Shown here: positions 12,163-23,902 of the stretch, piece after piece
Layout: the number at the start of each line of letters is the position of its first letter
Numbering within the stretch: the stretch's first letter is position 1
Assembly (NCBI RefSeq): GCF_030272615.1
Contig: NC_081412.1
Coordinates: 480,867,657 to 480,931,656, forward strand
Reading direction: 5' to 3'
Length of the DNA: 64,000 nucleotides
Origin: Cryptomeria japonica
Taxonomy: Eukaryota; Streptophyta; Pinopsida; Cupressales; Cupressaceae
The notes under the pieces: model-generated
What the model was told of the DNA's origin: nothing
Seen by the model: the letters and a program-made list of their open reading frames with translations, nothing else
Databases searched by the model: none
Translations under genes and position numbers: made by a program

Positions 12163-13014
12163 GACATGTGGAACCATCTCAACCTTGGAGCCATTCAAGG
12201 GAGATTGGTTTACGACTCCAACTGTCTTCCCAAGCTCATCCTGAGTAATCCTCAAGGGCTATGAGGTTGGGCCACAAAACCAATTATTATCTTGTTTAGT
12301 GAATTACTAAATACCAAAACCTACTAATCAATTATTAAGATTATCACTTGCAATTATAAGAAAAATCTTCATGTGGTTCCATCAAGTCTAGACCCCCTCC
12401 TAGAGGCCTAATGCTTAAGACCCTGGTCCACACATGCAAGAGCCCACTCACCCTACCATGGACCACAACCATAGGGTAGCACATAACAAGTACATCACAA
12501 TAACAACATAGAACTCATCAAGGAAATAAATTCAAGAGTCATTACAAATCTGATACAAACCAAATCATAAAGGATGACCATAAACATACACACAAATGCC
12601 ATATCACAAGAATCATGCCATAAGCTCAAAGCATCATAATGCAACAACAAAGAAAGCCTCAAGAGTTATACAATACATAAATAGGGCAAGAATATGGATC
12701 CAATGATACCGCATAGTCCTCAATAATGAGGCACAACATAACCTCTCGCTAGAGCTGCATATACTCATCCTCAACAACAAGGGATACATACTTCTTGCTG
12801 GAGCAACATTCCATACCTCAACAGACAAGTGCAAAAATACTTGTTGGAGCCCAAATAGGATTCAAATGCCTCAAAAAGGAATAGTACAGTGCCCAAAATC
12901 ATCAGAAATGAAAGTACAAAGCCTTTGAAGTCCAAAACCATCAATAGAAGTCAACCAAAAAGTCAAAACCCTAACAAAAAATGTGACTCAAAAAGCTAAA
13001 AGAGTAGTACAAAA

Positions 13015-13612
13015 TCAAACAATGTGTTTACAACACTCTGCAACACATTCGTAGGGTTTTGTTGTGCATATAATAGTTACTACATAACATCTAGTAGGTT
13101 AAATAGCACATTCGCAACACTGTGGCACTCACATAGGGTTGTGGCTATATACAACAATTATTGCAGAACACATAATGGATTAAACAATGCTTTCGCCACA
13201 CTTGCGACGCTTACATATGGTTCTGTCACACATACAACAATTACTGCAAAACACATAATGAACTAAACAACATTTTCGTGACACTGTGACACTTACACAG
13301 GGTTTTGTTGCACATACAACAATTATTGCAGAACACATAGTAGACTAAACTTCATTTTTGCCACACTGTGACGCTTACATAGGGTTTTGTCATATATACA
13401 ACAATTACTGCAGAACACATATCGGACTAAACAACATTTTCGCCACACTGTGACGCTTACACAGGGTTTTGTCACACATACAACAATTACTACAAAATAC
13501 ATAATGGACTAAACAACATTTTCACCATACTGTGATGCTTACACAAGGTTTTGTCACACATATGACAATTACTGCAGAATGCATAATGGACTAAACAATG
13601 GTTTCGCGACAC
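13015..13612 (+). repeat. 82-bp tandem repeat, seven full copies
   Basis: Equivalent bases fall at 13023, 13107, 13188, 13271, 13353, 13435, 13517 and 13599, giving steps of 84, 81, 83, 82, 82, 82 and 82. Each unit contains TTTCGCCACACTGTGACGC, AGGGTTTTGTCACACATAC, ACAATTACTGCAGAACACAT and AATGGACTAAACAA with small changes. The later copies are the most uniform. It lies in the LTR of the minus-strand gypsy element. The frame at 13024-13266 is a translation of the repeat. Confidence 0.95.
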
Positions 13613-14381
13613 CAACAACTCCCAAACGCCCAAAAATTCATAGCAAGCATTTCCAAAAATTTAAACCAAGAATACAATAATCCCAATCAACACATTTATA
13701 ATTGATTTATTTAAATTTCTCAGCAACCCAAAATTTCCTGCAGACAAGCTTTTCCAAACAAGTTTTTTGAAAATAATTGCAAAGAAGGATAAGCCCTCTA
13801 ACCTGGTAAGAGCAAAAAATGGACAATGAAATTCAATGAAGCGCAATCCCAAATCCAAGCTCCAATTCCAAATTCAAACCCAAGCCAAATCATGAATTTT
13901 GCAATAATGAAAATAATCTCCAGCAAGCCAACAACCAACAAAACTCAAAAAACTCAATATATAAAAATTAATCCAAAACCATAACCCATCATGGCCGACA
14001 TCAAAATAATTAAAAATATTATTAATCATACCAACCCTACCCAAATTCGAGGTGAGAATAATAATAAAATAATATTATGTAAATCTCTAAATCTCACAAC
14101 CAATAATAAAAGAGGGTAGGTAAGGTAAATAATAAATAAACAAATGGGTAAAAGAATAAACAACACTAATAAATAATAAATAAACCCATTAATCAATAAA
14201 TAAAATAGAAAGAGCTAATAAATAAAATAAATAAATCAAATGCCCCAATAAATGTTAAACCACAAAATAGGATAAATAAATAAACAATTAAATAATAATA
14301 TCTTCACAATCACAACTTCCAAGTGGGCCAATCGTAACAAGGGGTAAGTACATAAATAGTAACAAATAAATAAACTAGCAT

Positions 14382-14531
14382 ATATACCTTAAATTTTAAT
14401 TTAATCTATATAAAATATGCCGAGAGATATCCTTCTCTCGACGTTTATTTGACTTTATGGTAAAAAAAGGCGCTTCGAGAAGGATATCTCTCGATGCATT
14501 TTATATAGATTAAATTAAAATTTAAGGTATA
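14382..14531. mobile_element. Foldback / MITE-like element with arms of about 60 bp
   Basis: The left arm (14382-14442) and right arm (14470-14531) are near-perfect inverted repeats starting ATATACCTTAAATTTTAA, separated by a loop of about 27 bp. Mismatches cluster at ATATGC/ATGCAT and next to the loop. The element has no coding capacity. The transposase family is unknown. The transcript would form a long hairpin. Confidence 0.85.
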
Positions 14532-14734
14532 TGTGATAGTGGCGTCGCGTAACATGGAAAACATAAGATAAATAAATATATAATTATATAGTATCTTTTT
14601 ATTAAAATAAATTATATTATAATATTATTATCTAATTATGTAGAGAAATATGAAATTTTATATATATCTATTAGACTATTTTCAATAATATATGTGTTGC
14701 AAGATCAAAGCAAATACTAAAATCTAAGATATAT

Positions 14735-17180
14735 TAAACTTTTTTTAAAGGCAAGTATTATGGTTATGGTTAGTGTTAGGGTTAAGGATAGTGTTATGGT
14801 CAGGGATAATGTTTACATCATTGTTAGGGTTAGGGTTATGATAATGGTTAGGGTTTATATCATGGTTAGGGTTAGCATCAATATTAATGTTTGGTTTTAG
14901 TTTAGGATTATGGTTAGCGTTAGAATTGTGGATACAGATTAATATTAGGGTTAAATTTTTGGTTAGGGTTAGGGTTTAGTATCAGGGTTACAATTATGTT
15001 TAGGGTTTACATCCAAGGTAGGGTTAGGGTAAGCATAATTACAGTTAGAGTTAGAGTTAGAATTATAATTGAGGGTATGGTTAGGATTAGGATTTGGTTT
15101 ATGTTTTGATTATGGTTAATGTTTTTATTAATGCTAGGGTTATAATTAGGGTTGTAGTTAAAGATTATAATTAAAATTAGGGTTAGGGTTAGGGTTAGGG
15201 TTATGATTATAATAATAATTAGAGTCAGGGTTATGGTTAGGATAATAATTAGGGTTAGGGTTAGGATTATAATTAGGGTTAGGGTTAGTATTGGGGTTAG
15301 TCTTAAGTAGTGATTATAATTGGAGTTAGGGTTAGGGTTAGGGTTATAATTATAATTAGGGTTAGGGTTATTTTTAGGACTATAATTATGGTTAGGGTTA
15401 GGGTAAGGGTTAGGGTTAGGGTTAGGGTTAGGGTTAGGATGGAGTTAGTCTTAGTGATTATTATTAGGGTTACGATTAAAGATTATAATTAGTGATTATA
15501 ATTAAAATTAGGGTTAGGGTTATAATAATAATAATTAGGGTCAAGGTTATGGTTAGGATTATAATTAGGGTTAGGATTAGGACTGGGGTTAGTCTTAGTG
15601 ATTATAATTAGGGTTAGGGTTAAAGATTATAATTAGTAATTATAATTAAGATTAGGGTTAGGGTAGAATTATAATTAGGATTAGGGTTTGGGTTAGGATT
15701 AAGGCTGGGGTTAGAATAGGGTAAGGGTTAGAATATGGCTCAGTTACGCTCAGATTAGGGTTCAAGTTGTAGTTAAGGTTCATATTTACAGTTAGAGTTG
15801 AGTTTAAGGTTAACATTCAATTAGAGAGATTAGGGTTAAGGGTTAAGGTTATAGTTAATTAGAGCCAGGGTTTGATTGTGAAAAAGGGTTTAATTATACT
15901 TAGGGTTAGGATTAGAGGTAAATTAGGACTATGACTCAATTACATTAGGGCTAAGTTTAAATTAGGATTAGGGTTAGTGCTTATTTATGGTAAAATTAGG
16001 GTTCAAGTTGTAGTTAGGGATTAATTCTAGGGTTATAATTAAGCTTAGGGTTACATTATGGTTAGGTATCAATTATGATAAGATTAGGTTATTGGTAGGG
16101 TTCAATTAGGTATAGATTAGGGATATTGTCAAGGTCAATGTTTGATTGTGATATGGGTTTAATTATAGTTACGGTTAGTATTATACTTTAATTTGGGCTA
16201 GCATTAGGGTTATTTTTCAATTACATTAGGGTTAGGTTTAAATTATGATTAGAGTTCAATTAAATTATGGTTTTGGGGTAAAATTCAATTAGGATTAGGG
16301 TTTGCTAGTGGAGTTACAAATTAGGTTTTTGGTTAGAGATATAGTTAGATTTAGGGTTATTATTAGATTACGCTTAAGGTTAGGGTTAGGGTTAAGATTG
16401 TAGTTAGAGATATCATTAGAGATAGTATAACAATTATGATATTTTTGTTGAAGATTGAGGCTAGGGTTACTATTATGATTAGGTTTATGGTTTAGAGTTA
16501 TGGTTAGAATTATTAGTAGGGTTAGGGTTTACATCATGGTTAGGGTTAGGGTTAGGGATAGTGGTATGGTTAGGGTTATGGTTTAATCTTATGGTGAGGG
16601 TTATGGTTAAGGTTAGGGTTTAGTGTTAAGGTTAGCATTATGGTTAGGGTTTATATCTAGGTTAGCGTTAGGGGTGGATTATGATTAGGGTTATGGTAAG
16701 GATTTTAGTATACATATTATTTTAGGTGATGACCTAGAGAGGGGAGGGAGAGAGAAGAGGAGAGAGGTGAGAGAGTTGAATTAGGATTAGTGTTTAATTA
16801 GAATTAGGGTCTTTGCTTGAATTCAATTAAATTAGTTTTTAATTAGCGTTAAGGATAAGTTTAGGCTAGGGTTCACTTATGGTTAGATTAGGGTTCAAGT
16901 TGTATAAATAGGGTTTAATTCTAGGGTTAGAGTTTATTTTAGGGTTAGGTTAAAATGGTTAGTTTTGAATTAAAGTAAGATTAGGTTTAGGGTTAAGGTT
17001 TTGCTACATTTAGGGTTACAATTTTAGGATATCCTTAGGGCAAGGGTTTGTGTTAAATTAGGGTTAAGATTAATGTGATGTTATGATTAAGGTTACTATT
17101 ATATGATAAATTAGGGGTTATAATTAGGGTTCAAATATGGTTTGAGTTATAGTTTAATTATCATTATGGTTCAAGCACAA
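14735..17180 (+). repeat. Interstitial telomere-like repeat region (degenerate TTAGGG)
   Basis: About 2.4 kb dominated by GGGTTA / TTAGGG units in one orientation, mixed with TTATAATTA and GGTTATGG segments. The cleanest run is about five exact six-base units at 15407-15438. Six-base TTAGGG units clearly outnumber the seven-base TTTAGGG usual in most plants. A purine-rich patch (16732-16780) interrupts it. Short basic frames such as RVRVRV are translations of the repeat. Confidence 0.9.
15293..15710 (+). repeat. Higher-order repeat of about 145 bp inside the telomere-like region
   Basis: The marker GGGGTTAGTCTTA (or GGAGTTAGTCTTAG) recurs at 15293, 15441 and 15585, with a weaker copy at 15707. 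Steps are 148, 144 and 122. Flanking GATTATAATTAGGG and AAAGATTATAATTAGT segments repeat in the same order. Confidence 0.7.
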
Positions 17181-18956
17181 TTATGGCTTCAAGATCTAGG
17201 GTTACAATTTGTGGAGGGGAAAAAGCAAGACCGGGTGACTAGGACCTAATCCCACTTTAGCCAACACATTGGGAATATGAAAGAGCGTAGGGAGATAGCT
17301 CACTTTAACTACTTCTTCTAAGAAAGAGAAAGCCAAGGATTATCTCTTAGGGTTTCTATTCCTTTTTTTGTATATGCAGAGAAGATGTGAAAAATAGGGT
17401 GTGATTGATCAACTAGACTAGGAGATAAACAATGATGAATATATGAACAAAAATTGCAGATCTAAAACTAAGATATTGAAAGCAGAGAAGGGGGAGGAAT
17501 TTGAATGTGTACCCGATGTTGAAAAATGAGCCAAACTAACTTGGACAGGGATGCCATGCTCTGGTCCTATTCTGTTTGACAGAGAGTTGCAACTGAGAGA
17601 CTACAATCTGAAGGTTCTGAGCTTCCACCCTGCCAAATTTCACCTAAAATTGGGAGGACCAAGGCACCCAGGGAGGACCAGGGCACATGACTAGGGTGCC
17701 CAGAGAGGATCAGGGTGCCCAAGGAGGACCAAGATGCCCAGAGAGGACCAGGGTGCCCAGGGAGGACAAGGGCGCAAGACCAGGGTGCCACACCCCTATC
17801 CCAATGATTTTTGCTCAAATTTGATCTTCAGGACTATGTTTGAGTGCTTTGTCGGACCTGGAAATTGCAATGACGATCAGATCCTGTACCTGCACCTGTA
17901 ACTGAAAATAGGGTTTTGGGTGGCTATATGGGGTTTTGCCTTAGTCAAACCCCTGTTTCAGTGATTTCCACCTCAATAAATAGACAATTTGTATAGTAAA
18001 ATAGTGTGTGTGCAAGACCCTAGGATGAATGCAAACAATCTAGAGCAACCCTAAAGAGTAAACCCTAAATGCATGTAATTGACAAAGTAAATGCTCTAAA
18101 TTAATGATGCAAAGTGATCTAAAGCATGAATGTAAATATGAAAATTGATGCAATGAAGCTCATACAAAGACATGAAAATAACATGAAATCATACCCAACC
18201 CCAAGGGAGGGGTACAAGCCAATCGTCAAGCGGTGATCTCCTATTATTCTTCAATGTCTTCAAGGCTCCTAATTGATGATGAATGCTTGATGAATGTTGT
18301 TTAATGTTGTTGAAGACTCCACATAAACTTCTCTTTCACTACATAGAAGGCTCCTTGTGCTCGCTCCAACAAAACTTCCTTGTTCTTCCATTAGATTCCA
18401 TCCCTTCAAATGAATAAAGAGAGCTCTTATGTATGAAACCCTATATCTTAATTTCATCTTTAGGCTGACCTAGGAATTGAATTTACCACCAACTTTTTGG
18501 GGTTAATCATTATAATATCATAAAATTATGCTCCCAAAATTTCGGGAAAAATGTCGGGGACCATGTGTTGCACTTGCACACAGTTTGACCAACTTTTCAC
18601 CAAATTTTCAAGGTTGTTAGATATGATGATATTAGAGCAAATCCCAGAGTTACAGCTAATTTTGAGATGTTTTGATATGCAAAATCGAGCCTTAAAGGTT
18701 GAAATAAGACATAATTAGGGTTTATGATTTAATGATTCATTGGAGGAATAAAATAAAAAGGGGCACACTTAGGGTAAAGGGCCCAATTTTATGATGTGGG
18801 GAGTGATGAAATATGACTTTATATTTAATGAAATTAATTAATTAAATGCTTAAAAGGAAATTACAATGCAAGATGCAAACACACTAAGGCGGGTGCTAAA
18901 CTAAGCGTAGAATTGTACCACTTGGTAACAAGGGTGTACAATTTATGACACTGCAT
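17181..18956. other. Unassigned DNA with a 19-bp minisatellite
   Basis: No gene or transposon domain is recognised. Frames at 17567-17818 and 18269-18457 on the minus strand show no family features, and the first is largely the minisatellite. Style and composition resemble LTR or leader DNA of a retrotransposon, but I found no termini. Confidence 0.4.
17653..17776 (+). repeat. 19-bp minisatellite
   Basis: GGACCAGGGTGCCCAGAGA-type units start at 17656, 17675, 17707, 17726, 17745 and 17764. All steps are 19 bp except one of 32 bp, where a 13-bp insertion sits. GC content is far above the surroundings. Confidence 0.9.
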
Positions 18957-19263
18957 AATTTAATTTAATGTACAATTAGGTTTAGGTTTAGGGTTTAACT
19001 TGTCTTAGGATTTTATAAGCACTTAAGAGTGCAAGTAAGGTTTGGGTTAGTGTTAGGGTTCAATTTTGTTTAAGATTTATGATGGATTAGATTCTATTAG
19101 TTTAGGGTTACAATTTAATTTAATGTACAATTAGTTTTAGGTTTAGGGTTTAACTTGTCTTAAGGTTTTATAAGAACTTAAGAGTGAAAGTAAGGTTTGG
19201 GTTAGTGTTAGGGTTCAATTTTGTTTAATATTTATGATGAATTAGATTATATTAGTTTAAACA
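18957..19263 (+). repeat. 155-bp tandem duplication
   Basis: The segment starting AATTTAATTTAATGTAC at 18957 recurs at 19112 with few changes. It includes TTAGGTTTAGGGTTTAAC and GGGTTAGTGTTAGGGTTC, so it is related to the telomere-like DNA upstream. Confidence 0.9.
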
Positions 19264-21125
19264 CATTTAATGAGGGCACATTGATTAGAAATGAGATCAC
19301 ATAGTAAAACACTAATTGGGGTTTTGTAATTTAAAATCATCAAAATAGGATTAGTAAAAGGCTCAATTCAAGGTTTAGGTTTAAGGTTAAACGTGGTTAA
19401 GTGTTAAGGTTAGGGATCATTATAGTATAGTGTTTAATTTGGTTTTCAAGGTCAATTATTTTTATTTTTTCGGATCTCCATGAATGAAAGATTTGGATTT
19501 TATTTTATTTATGGCTTTGGGTCTATTTGGTATAGACCAAGTTTGAATTTGATTAGGGTTACAATTTTTTCTTTTTATGGTTAGGGTTCAATTTAGTTTA
19601 TTGTTAATGTTAAGTATCAATTTAGTTGGGTTCAATTTGGTTTAGGGTAATATTTTAAGGGACCTCTTGGTCTACTTTTCTTTCTTTTTATGAATTATAG
19701 TGTGATTTGAAACATTAACTCAAATAATTATTAGATAATTAAATTTAAAAGAATTTATAATAATCACATGTCAAGCCTTAGTATTGAATTATTTCTCTCT
19801 AAAAATTATTATTCATAGAAATATATAGATTTGTTGTCACACTTTATTTGTTAGCCATATTTGTTCACTTTCAAAGAACCCATAAAAGATTATATATGAT
19901 AGAAAGTAAAAAATTATAGATTTTTTCAAAATAAATATTTTCTTGCTATATTTATATTTATAGATATGGAGAAAAATTGATATAATATTAGTTTATTTTA
20001 AGTAATTAAATTATGGAAACATCATGGATTTAGGAATTTAATTTAAAGGCAAGTAATAGATATTTAAAAAAAATCAATTTTGTTACTATATTTTGACATT
20101 TCTAAATATGAAAAAGTGCTTTTACATAATGTTAATTTATTTAAGTAGTTAAATTTTAGAAACATCATAAAATTGAAAATATAGAAGAAATCTTTTATAG
20201 ATTTATTTAAAATAATAAATTTATTTATTTATAAGATGGAAAGATAATTTTGATGTAATCTCAATTTTTTTTTTCTAAATAATATTATAGAAACATGAAT
20301 GTACATGCAAAAAATAGATATTTTAATAATAGCATTTATTTACTATGTTCATATTTATAAAAATAAAAAAATAGAACTTTAAAATTGAAAATTGAAAGCT
20401 CTTTAATTATTTTTTGACATTGGCATGAGGATAATATTTTTCAAAGGTAAAAACCTTGAAATGCTTAAATATTAAAAAGCTTAAATTAAATGTAATAGAT
20501 TTCATTGGCCATTCTTTCCTTCCTTTTTAATCTTTCTAAATTGAAAATTAGATTTCTTCCTTTTTAATCTTTCTATGAAGAAGACATCAATATCTTTAAG
20601 ATTTAGAAATATAGAAAATCTTTTTGATCTTATTAAATTGGAAATCAAGATTTTATTTATGTAATTTTGATTTTTTGAAATTTAAAACATTATATTTTTA
20701 TGTTTAAGATTTAGAAACATAGGAAATCTTTTTGATGTAACTTAATTTTGGAAATTAATTTGATGATTCTTCATTTCATCAATTTTGTAACTCTCAAGAG
20801 GAATATCAATCATTTCTTTTTTCTTACATGGATTGAAAAAATATAAATATAAGTATTTGTTTTGCTATATGAACTTTACACTAAAAAATAGATCAAAATA
20901 TGGGCATTCAAATATAAATGCATGAAGAGGTGCTGCATATACATGGTGGAATTCATTTATTAAAAATTATGCAATGCTAATTCAAGGGTAAATTATTCTT
21001 CCACTATCTTAAAAATTTGAGTAAAAATGCATGTGATATGATGACGACATGGATTTCCATCAATTTGTAACAGGAGAAAGTTGGAGTGCATTCAACATTT
21101 GTAGAGTTAAAGAAAGTGCTGCTAC
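19264..21125. other. AT-rich unassigned DNA
   Basis: No coding sequence is seen. From 19264 to about 19640 there are scattered TTAGGG-like words. From about 19900 to 20310 a loose repeat is visible, with TTAAATTATGGAAACATCAT-type segments near 20005, 20145 and 20280, which suggests a degenerate unit of about 135-140 bp. Confidence 0.5.
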
Positions 21126-21130
21126 AAAGT

Positions 21131-21614
21131 TGATTAGAAGAAAATTTGAAAAAAAATATTATTATATATTTTCTTAGTTTTTCTATATGTTAGTAAATGG
21201 CATTTTTGAAGGCCTTCAGGGCTTTTTTCGTCCCTGAAAGTGGCATCACTAGGCATGTTCTTTAGATGTTTTGCCTACAACTCTTGTAGACCTTTCCAAC
21301 GAGTTAAACGGCTCATAATTTCAAGTCGTGTGCAGAAAGTTATGCCTAGTTAAAGTTAGGACAAATTTTATATAGTTTGTTTGAAAAATTACATAGTTTT
21401 AGATTTTATTATGTAAATAAACCTGATATGACTGTTGGTTTTTCGATTCTCAAGGAGTTGTTGGTGATCCTTGGAATCCCTTGGACTACTATATGTTGGA
21501 TTTTTGAATTGAATACAATACTTTTTGGCTTGCTTTAATTCTGTATTATCTTGTTCATACACAACACCACAGGTTCTCACTTAGGTGTTGTCGTCCGAAT
21601 CCATAATTCGATCA
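21131..21614 (+). repeat. 5' LTR of the small gypsy element (484 bp)
   Basis: Starts TGATTAGAAG and ends CCATAATTCGATCA. The TATA-like TTTTATATAGTTTG near 21367 is conserved in the 3' LTR. Confidence 0.9.
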
Positions 21615-21615
21615 G

Positions 21616-21627
21616 TGGCATCAGAGC
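21616..21627 (+). promoter_or_regulatory. Primer-binding site of the small gypsy element
   Basis: TGGCATCAGAGC lies one base after the LTR. It differs by one T-to-C change from the usual tRNA-Met site TGGTATCAGAGC. Confidence 0.85.
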
Positions 21628-21734
21628 AAGTTCGCTCCTGTATATCATATCATATGCTATCAACATATCAAATATTGGGGTTGGAAACAAGGAATCCTTC
21701 AAACTACCTTCCTTTGAGATGCACACGATTGCAG

Positions 21735-23858
21735 ATGGCTAAGTTGTAGACCGATGAAGACATTAAAGAATTGGTTGTAGATGCATTAATAAAAAAATGA
21801 GAAGAAATGATGGAGTTGTTCAAGTAGATGCTGGAAAGTCGTGGGTCACCTACAAACCCACCATTGACAGGGTATACACCATTCAAGGTGAAAGTGAATT
21901 TTGATATACCCACCTTTCAAGGAATGATTGATGCAGATGTCATTGATGACTGGGTTTCAAAACTGGAAAAATATTTCTCTGTCAACCAGTTCTCAGATGA
22001 AGAGAAAATAACTTTCGCTCTTCTCAAAGCTGAAAATCATGTGAAAGATTCTTGGGAAGCAAAGTTAGCAACCAAGGCAGTAGAAATGGGCACTACATTC
22101 ATCTTTGATAAAAAACCCCCATGGGGAGAATTCATGGAGCACATAAAGGAAGAATATTTTCCTGTAGATACATATGAACAGAAATATATGTAGTGGCAAT
22201 TGCTTTGACAGAAAAAAGACTAAACTGTTCAAGAATATACTAATCCGTTTCATGCTTTAACAACAAAACTTGGCATCAAAGATTGTGAGAAGCACCGAGT
22301 TTTAAAATATCAGAGTGGACTCCATAGGTATATTCAAACCGAAATGGAATTCCTGAACATAGAGAGTTTACCTAGTGCATATAAATTTGCTACAAAAATT
22401 GAGGAGAAATTCAAATAGAAAGGAAGGAGGGATAACTTCACAAATAACAAATGGAAGAGCTCCAAGGAATCTCCTCCCAATTCACCAACGAAAAAGGCAT
22501 GGGGTATGAAGAAGACACAAGAGAACAACATGTGGTGTGAATTCCATAAGAGTCCCTCTCACAACACAAAAGATTGCAGAACCATAAAATTTTTAATGAT
22601 GGAGACACATGAGGACAAGGAAGAACCTCAGGTGGCAGAATCTTGTCCAAAAGAAAGTCATGAACAGGTCATTGAGGCTGATCCATATGCAATGGTAGCT
22701 AAAACAAAGATATTGCCCTGGGAGGATGAGGAGAGATTGTTTCACTCATAGATGTGGGTCAGAGGAAAAGCCCTGCACTTTATTGTTGATAGTGGAAGTC
22801 AAAAGAACCTAATATTAGTAGAGACTGTGAAAAGATTGAATCTGAAAACAACAACACATTCGCAACCCTATTCTATGGGATGGGTAAGTCAAGGAAGAGA
22901 TGTCCAAGTGCACCAGTAGTGTCACATTTTCTACTCTATAAAGCCTTTCAAAGATAAAGTAATCTGTGATGTGGCTCCTTTAGATGTTTGTGATGTTTTT
23001 TTGGGACAACCATATATGTACCAACACCATGGTGTCTATGAATCCAAACCTCGCAACGCGACAATCAAATTAGGTGAGAAGAAATACCCAATACCAGAGG
23101 TAAGCCCTGCATACACTACCTCTTTGATTAGTGCTAAGCAAGGTAGGAGGCTAGTTGTCAAAACATGAACATTCATATTATTAATGATTCGTTCTGAAGA
23201 AGAAAGGAAGTCTGTATATAATTCCAATGACATCACAAACAACACAACACTACAGAAAAGATCAATGGACCAAATTTTGATAAAATATGAGAATTTGTTT
23301 AAGTTGCCAACTAGGGTACCTACACACTGCCAAGTAAGACACACTATTGGTTTGATACTAGGAACTCCATTGCCTAATGAACCAGTCTATCATAGATCAG
23401 TATTAGGAAATGATGAAACTAAGAGGCAAATACAAGAATTGATTGAGAAAGGACCTATTTGTCCAAGTGCATCACCCTATGGCAGTCCCATGGTTCTGGC
23501 AAAGAAAAGGGATGAAATCTTGGAGCATACCAATAAGAAATATAAGGAGAGACATGATGAGTATCGCACTCCTCATAATTTTCAAGTCAGAGACAAGGTG
23601 TGGCTGCATATTCAAAAGGAACTCTTGAAGCCATATTTTCCTCCACTATTAGATGTTGCAGAAACAATTTCCACTATAGAATTGAATCCAGGTGCAGCTT
23701 CTCTATTCCAATATGATCAGATTGTGGACACCATGGTAAAAATACTCAAACAACAACAGATTTATCTATACAAAGTGGTTCGAGTAGGGCAGATCACTCA
23801 AGAAGGAAAGTGGTTTACCAAGGAGCAGCTTCAGCTCCGTTTCCCTCATTTCATTTAG
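21735..23858 (+). pseudogene. Gag-Pol of the small gypsy element, with stops and a large deletion
   Basis: A single reading frame runs from ATG 21735 to TAG 23856 but is broken by ten in-frame stops (21747, 21798, 21825, 22191, 22206, 22221, 22416, 22749, 22917 and 23166). No frameshift is needed. In order it shows a Gag core (about 21840-22420), a zinc knuckle of the CX2HX4HX4C type (WCEFHKSPSHNTKDC, near 22540), an aspartic protease motif FIVDSGSQ (near 22780) and the start of reverse transcriptase (GPICPSASPYGSPMVLAKK). Near 23515 it jumps straight into the region after the integrase core (YKERHDEYR, VRDKVWLHI). The catalytic RT residues, RNase H and the integrase D,D,E core are missing. 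Confidence 0.9.
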
Positions 23859-23889
23859 AGTATTTATGCAATGGATCCCATTGCTCTTC

Positions 23890-23899
23890 AAGGGGGGAG
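23890..23899 (+). promoter_or_regulatory. Polypurine tract of the small gypsy element
   Basis: AAGGGGGGAG lies three bases before the 3' LTR start TGATCA. Confidence 0.85.
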
Positions 23900-23902
23900 T
23901 AA

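Larger units (their letters stand above)
9309..14339 (-). mobile_element. Minus-strand gypsy-type element, interior fragment plus long LTR
   Basis: Read on the minus strand, an LTR ending GAGCATTACA is followed by TTTGGTATCAGAGCCC (primer site 10812-10823) and about 1.5 kb of interior that stops where the plus-strand gypsy LTR ends at 9308. The sequence next to the primer site matches that of the plus-strand gypsy element. The interior (9309-10811) holds no recognisable protein. The far LTR end is placed at 14339 (CGTAACA on the plus strand, reading TGTTACG on the minus strand). That end is my estimate, since no TSD or second LTR is available to confirm it. Confidence 0.55.
10826..14339 (-). 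mobile_element. 5' LTR of the minus-strand gypsy element (about 3.5 kb)
   Basis: The 3' end is fixed by the adjacent primer site. The 5' end at 14339 is inferred from a TG-type terminus and from a length like the 3440-bp LTR at 5869-9308. It contains a TATA box on the minus strand (12154-12162), the 82-bp tandem array (13015-13612) and an AT-rich, ATAA-repetitive 5' part (13980-14330). There are no coding motifs. Confidence 0.5.

Noticed and set aside
15310-15492. Basic frame RVRVRVII in the telomere-like region
   Set aside because: Direct translation of GGGTTA repeats.
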